This document shows, in pieces, positions 60,531-64,000 of a stretch of 64,000 nucleotides of DNA (the first letter of the stretch is position 1; each line of letters begins with the position of its first letter). Position numbers and translations under genes: made by a program. The DNA comes from Amphiura filiformis (taxonomy: Eukaryota; Echinodermata; Ophiuroidea; Amphilepidida; Amphiuridae). Where the stretch lies: contig NC_092647.1 of NCBI RefSeq assembly GCF_039555335.1, positions 14,246,094 to 14,310,093 on the forward strand. Direction: 5' to 3'. The notes under the pieces are model-generated. The model was not told the DNA's origin and searched no databases. It was given only the letters and a program-made list of their open reading frames with translations.

Positions 60531-62304
60531 TGCTATGCTCAGCTTACTGTGTCTCATCTCATCTTATCTCATCTTATCTCATCTCATTTCTTGAATATGT
60601 TTTTCTTTTTGATTGCCAGATTATGTTACATTTAGTATAATCATCAATTTTACACGAATGATTTGTGAAGATAGTTAGGTACCAATCATTTCCTGAAAAG
60701 ATATGTAAATCTTAAAACTGTTGAAAATATAGGTTTTCTTCATTACTTATTTGCCTACTTATTGCCTGTTATTTTGCTTCAATCTTTTCGTTGTTAAAAG
60801 TTTGTTTTTTGAAAGAAAAAGTAACATAGGCTTATAATTGTAATACAGTTGATATATTAAATTGTTTTTAAGTTGCATCTTCAGTGAACTAAACACATTA
60901 CTTTGATTGTTTTTAAACTCACCCTATATAAATACAACATTACGCTTTTTAGTTATCGTCTGGAATCAGCGTATGAAATATTTTCTAAAATGTAACCACG
61001 TACTTGGCTTTTCAGTGATACGTGTATATATATATGATATTTGATAGGTGTATCTCGTGCTATCTTCAGTAGATACACATTTGCTATCTTCAGTAGATAC
61101 ACAATGCTATCTTCAGTAGATATGTTATCTGCATAATGCCGATAGCACACCACTATACTAAATTTACATGTATGTTTCAACATGTGACTCTCGTCCACCA
61201 CTCTTTTCTTCTCTCCTTTTTTTTTTTGACAGTAGCTTTATCTACCTCTATCTTCTGCATAGGGTATACACGAAACACTTGCCAAAATCGGTCCCAAATG
61301 CTGTGTTTTGGGTTTTTTTTTAAATGTTTTGTTTGTTTTGTTTTCAAATTTTGCATTGTCTTGTTTTAATTGGGAAACATTTAGGAGGGGCAAAGCTGTT
61401 TTCGTATAAAGAAACTCTGTACCCATGATGCCTCTAAATATGCTTGAGCGTATATAACCATGATAACCTAAGCCATTTTGGTGGCAATGTTATTTTTACA
61501 ATCACAGAAGTTAACATCCATCCATGTCAAACTCCACAGTGTATTGCCCTGTGTATAAACGTACGTCCAAAGAATTTAAAACTAATTTACAAAACCGGAC
61601 AAACCTTTAGACATGCTGGCAAAAAGATGGATGTCTTTGTAAATCTTGCACCGTAGTAGCAGAAGGGATACACGCGACTGCACTCAACGAATGATGACTC
61701 GATCCATTTACATATACCTCGCGATGTGGGTAAAGGGCTACGTTAGTACATAAATAAATGTGTCATTAAATCTGTGTGTTCTTTTAAAAACCAGTTTTCA
61801 TAATAAAGTATAACCTTACTTGTTCATTTTGAAATTTGTTGGGTTCTTTTTGATTTTGTGTATATGTGAGCATGTGACAAATAAAATAGGAACAGTAAAT
61901 TATAGAGAAAATGAAGTACGTTTTAAACCATCCTGTGCATACAACTTATTGCATCTCATTCCCGAATGCCTGATTTGTGTCTTTTATTTATTGCAATGAC
62001 CACTGCAAAAAATATTTAGCTTTATAGTTCATAAAAAACAGCTTTTTATATTTTGTGTTTTATTACAGTTCTCTGCTCACATGTTTGTCAACTGTTGAAC
62101 AGTGAAATACATTTACTGCACCATGCCAATAAGGAACTAAAACAACAAAATCGAACAAATATTCCAATCAACGAAAGAAGAAACATAATTGTTCGTCATT
62201 GAGGTGTGGTATTAATTACAACCTTTATCAAAACAAAAATAAATTGAAAAAAACCATGACGACAACATTTATCATACAGAAAAAGCAAAAATATTTCAAA
62301 CCAA

Positions 62305-62607
62305 CTCTCTCTCTCTCTAGGTGCCATATCCTAAGACGTTGGCGATCATGTCATGCCACAATTCTCTGTTATAAGCCATCTCCAGAAGCTCTATCGCTTT
62401 ATGTTCAGCTCCCCTTTCTTTTAGCCAGTCTTTCAGATTTGATAACCACATCACTCTCTTCCTGCCTCTGCTCCTTGTTCCTTCTATTCTTCCTGTCAAT
62501 ACTAGGTTCTCGAAACCATCCTTTCTGAGGATATGACCAAGGAATTTGAGCTGCTTAACTCTGATTTCACGTAACAGCTTCCTGTTCACATTTGCTCTAC
62601 TTAGGAC
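62305..62607 (-). mobile_element. 5'-truncated LINE inserted in a tRNA-Lys unit
   Basis: The sequence interrupts the standard flank: other units read CCAACAATCAATCAAAAATAA, here CCAAC is followed by about 303 bp and then ATCAAAAATAA. The 3' end on the minus strand is a stop codon followed at once by an (AG)n tail, as in LINE groups that end in short tandem repeats. It has only the extreme C-terminus of the protein. Confidence 0.85.
62317..62589 (-). pseudogene. LINE reverse-transcriptase ORF, C-terminal fragment
   Basis: The 90-codon frame has LKFLGHILRKDG (residues 14-25), GTRSRGRKR (37-45) and a following WL..LKDWL. These are the L.y.GHv.R and G.R.RGR...W motifs at the C-terminus of non-LTR retrotransposon polymerases, after the reverse transcriptase domain. 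Everything upstream is missing. The RTE/CR1/Jockey grouping cannot be settled from this tail. Confidence 0.85.
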
Positions 62608-62638
62608 ATCAAAAATAAGGCGGTAAAAGTAAAAATAC

Positions 62639-62711
62639 CGCCCAACGTGGGGCTCGAACCCACGACCCTGGGATTAAGAGTCCCATGCTCTACCGACTGA
62701 GCTAGCCGGGC
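62639..62711 (-). tRNA. tRNA-Lys(CTT), copy 6, canonical
   Basis: Identical over 73 nt to copies 1 and 5. A LINE fragment ends about 30 bp past its 3' side, leaving the AAAAGTAAAAA (TTTT on minus) terminators in place, so transcription should be unaffected. On its 5' side it has the same GCTATTCCAGAAATTAAAGG fragment as copy 1. Confidence 0.96.
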
Positions 62712-62726
62712 TGTTGCACACATTAT

Positions 62727-62940
62727 GCTATTCCAGAAATTAAAGGCACCCCCTAAAGAAGACATGGGACTACAAAAATTTTCACCATTTTTTGCTCTGG
62801 GAATCCCAAGAAAAAAATTGTCATTATTAGACATGGGAATTCCTAAGAAAAAGACACCTTTTTATTTTAGGCTTGGGAATTCCCAAAAATGTTGGCAACA
62901 TTTTTCCTGTCTTCTTTAGGGACACTGGGAATTTCCAATT
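62727..62940. mobile_element. GGSTATTCC-type foldback next to tRNA copy 6
   Basis: CCTAAAGAAGACATGGGA near 62750 is inverted as TGTCTTCTTTAGGG near 62907, and TGGGAATTCC-type blocks lie between. It is longer than the remnant near copy 1. It ends against a 53117-family arm fragment (about 62945-63015). Confidence 0.65.
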
Positions 62941-62944
62941 TTTC

Positions 62945-63015
62945 CAATTCGATATGTCTGATGTGCTCTCATGTCTCACAAAAAATACTGTCGAAACGCT
63001 CAAAACACTCATTCC
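62945..63015. mobile_element. Arm fragment of the 53117-type foldback
   Basis: CGATATGTCTGATGTGCTCT, then CACAAAAAATACTGTCGAAACG and CTCATTCCAG, match the right end of the full element at 53650-53741. Confidence 0.8.
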
Positions 63016-63511
63016 AGATCCCTTAAAACAACCCCAACACGAAATAAGACAACAAAATATTCTTTTGAAATTAAAAATAATAAGAACAGAAACTAGGAAA
63101 AACCGTTAATGTTCGCTTATGGATTGATAATAAAACAACAAATAAACGAAAATCAACAAATAAATGAAAACCAATTACAGAAGCAAATATAGTCAAAGGG
63201 ATTTTGAGATGAGATACCGACTATAAGAAACGCGCTATTTTGATCTTATAATTTATCAAATTTCTCTGCCCCTGTTCTTATGCTTGCCAAACGTTGAATT
63301 TTTAATAAATGCATTTGGAATAGAACGAAATCAAACAATAAATGGAACCAAGGTTACAAACAACGAAACAAGAAACGTTACTGTTTGCTTTATGGTTTGG
63401 TAATTACAAATAGAAATATAAAACTAACAAAAACATGAAGAAAATATTTAATCTAGGTAAAAAATTACAAACAACATGTAACCAAAAAAGGGCAAATAAA
63501 GATACATAAAA

Positions 63512-63584
63512 CGCCCAACGTGGTGCTCGAACCCACGACCCTGGGATTAAGAGTCCCATGCTCTACCGACTGAGCTAGCCGGGC
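63512..63584 (-). tRNA. tRNA-Lys(CTT), copy 7, one T-stem change
   Basis: Canonical except A at position 61 (TTCGAGCACCAC), which breaks the strongly conserved G53-C61 pair and the last bases of the B box. Anticodon CTT and the other stems are intact. The 3' flank differs from the other units (GGGCAAATAAAGATACATAA), and the usual AAAAGTAAAAG terminator is not present at the same place. It lies only 873 bp from copy 6. Confidence 0.8.
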
Positions 63585-64000
63585 TATGCATACACATGAT
63601 AACATCTAATCTCTCGAATGCCTGACATATGTCACATGCTTTTATTTATTGTAATGACCACTGTTAAAATATATTCAAAAATATATTATTCAAATCATTT
63701 AGCTTATTTCATAAAAAACAGCTTTTCATATTTTGTGTTAAACATTTATTACAGCTCTCTGCTCACATGCTTGTCAACTGTTGATCAGTGAAATGTATTT
63801 ACTGCACCATGCCAAAAAGGAACTAAAACAACAAAATCGAACAAATATTCCAATCAATGTGCGCCAATAAGGCGTGGTATTAATTACAACCTTTATCAAA
63901 ACAAAAATAAATGAAAAAAAAACATGACGATAATATTTATCCTACAGAAAAAGCAAAAATATTTCAAACCAACAATCAATCAAAAATCTAAAAAAATAAC
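63585..64000. repeat. Start of a further tRNA-Lys unit, cut by window end
   Basis: GGAACTAAAACAACAAAATC, TTACAACCTTTATCAAAACA and CAAACCAACAATCAATCAAA appear in the usual order, placing another tRNA about 30-50 bp past the window if the unit is complete. Confidence 0.75.

Larger units (their letters stand above)
51868..64000 (-). repeat. Tandem cluster of tRNA-Lys(CTT) units
   Basis: Seven tRNA-Lys genes, all on the minus strand, start-to-start spacings 2,146, 1,501, 2,868, 1,859, 2,181 and 873 bp. Shared flanks identify the unit: on the plus strand GGAACTAAAACAACAAAATC, TTACAACCTTTATCAAAACA and GGTAAAAGTAAAAG precede each gene, and TCATCTTATCTC repeats plus ATAATCATCAATTTTACACG follow most of them. 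TTTT tracts (AAAAG on plus) just past each tRNA 3' end can serve as Pol III terminators. The units vary by insertions, deletions and one inversion. The array continues beyond the window. Confidence 0.93.

Noticed and set aside
61444-61656. Conserved frame ending MDVFVNLAP in several tRNA-Lys units
   Set aside because: Differences between copies are mostly amino-acid changing and one copy has a small deletion, so shared openness reflects duplication and not selection.
1-64000. LTR retrovirus-like or Polinton-like elements
   Set aside because: No long direct terminal repeats and no capsid, protease, integrase or envelope-like frames were seen; the retroelement traces are PLE, LINE and SINE.

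Overview
This is an AT-rich, essentially gene-free stretch of a metazoan nuclear genome. The evidence is seven tRNA-Lys(CTT) genes of animal type, three or more tRNA-derived SINE copies, Penelope-like retroelement (PLE) fragments with a GIY-YIG endonuclease, many foldback/MITE elements, a degenerate TTAGGG-type block and no operon-like coding. The texture fits a marine invertebrate (deuterostome or spiralian), but nothing here fixes the species. I recognise no host protein-coding gene. The longer open frames sit in tandem repeats, low-complexity tracts or transposon debris.

Layout. (1) 1-9.3 kb: non-coding DNA with foldback elements, including a hairpin carrying two CRE palindromes (2663-2790) and a three-layer nest at 3.5-5.1 kb: a tandem duplication, then a TTAA-flanked MITE inserted in it, then a 1.1-kb element inserted in the MITE. 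(2) 9.29-19.95 kb: a satellite of about 10.7 kb with a 40-bp unit. Each unit carries the 19-bp palindrome GCTATCTTCAGAAGATAGC, and units are arranged in higher-order blocks of about 3.6 kb. (3) 20-51 kb: intergenic DNA with PLE remnants, three SINE types, TTAA- and TA-flanked MITEs, a 21-bp minisatellite, a telomere-like block, a polypyrimidine tract and a long hairpin element. (4) 51.9-64 kb: a tandem, still-open cluster of tRNA-Lys(CTT) units, all tRNAs on the minus strand. Three of the seven are perfect and identical, three carry one substitution each, and one looks like a pseudogene. The units have been invaded by a large foldback, a PLE end and a truncated LINE, and one segment is an inverted unit that has lost its tRNA.

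Links between regions. The satellite palindrome also occurs, alone or in twos and threes, at 35.5, 48.1, 51.0 and 51.1 kb and inside the tRNA-Lys units at 52.4, 56.6, 57.5-57.9, 59.2 and 61.1 kb. It is therefore a dispersed motif of this genome that expanded once into a satellite. The only clearly functional products in the window are the tRNA-Lys transcripts. The satellite, the foldbacks and the hammerhead-like PLE ends are the parts most worth checking.
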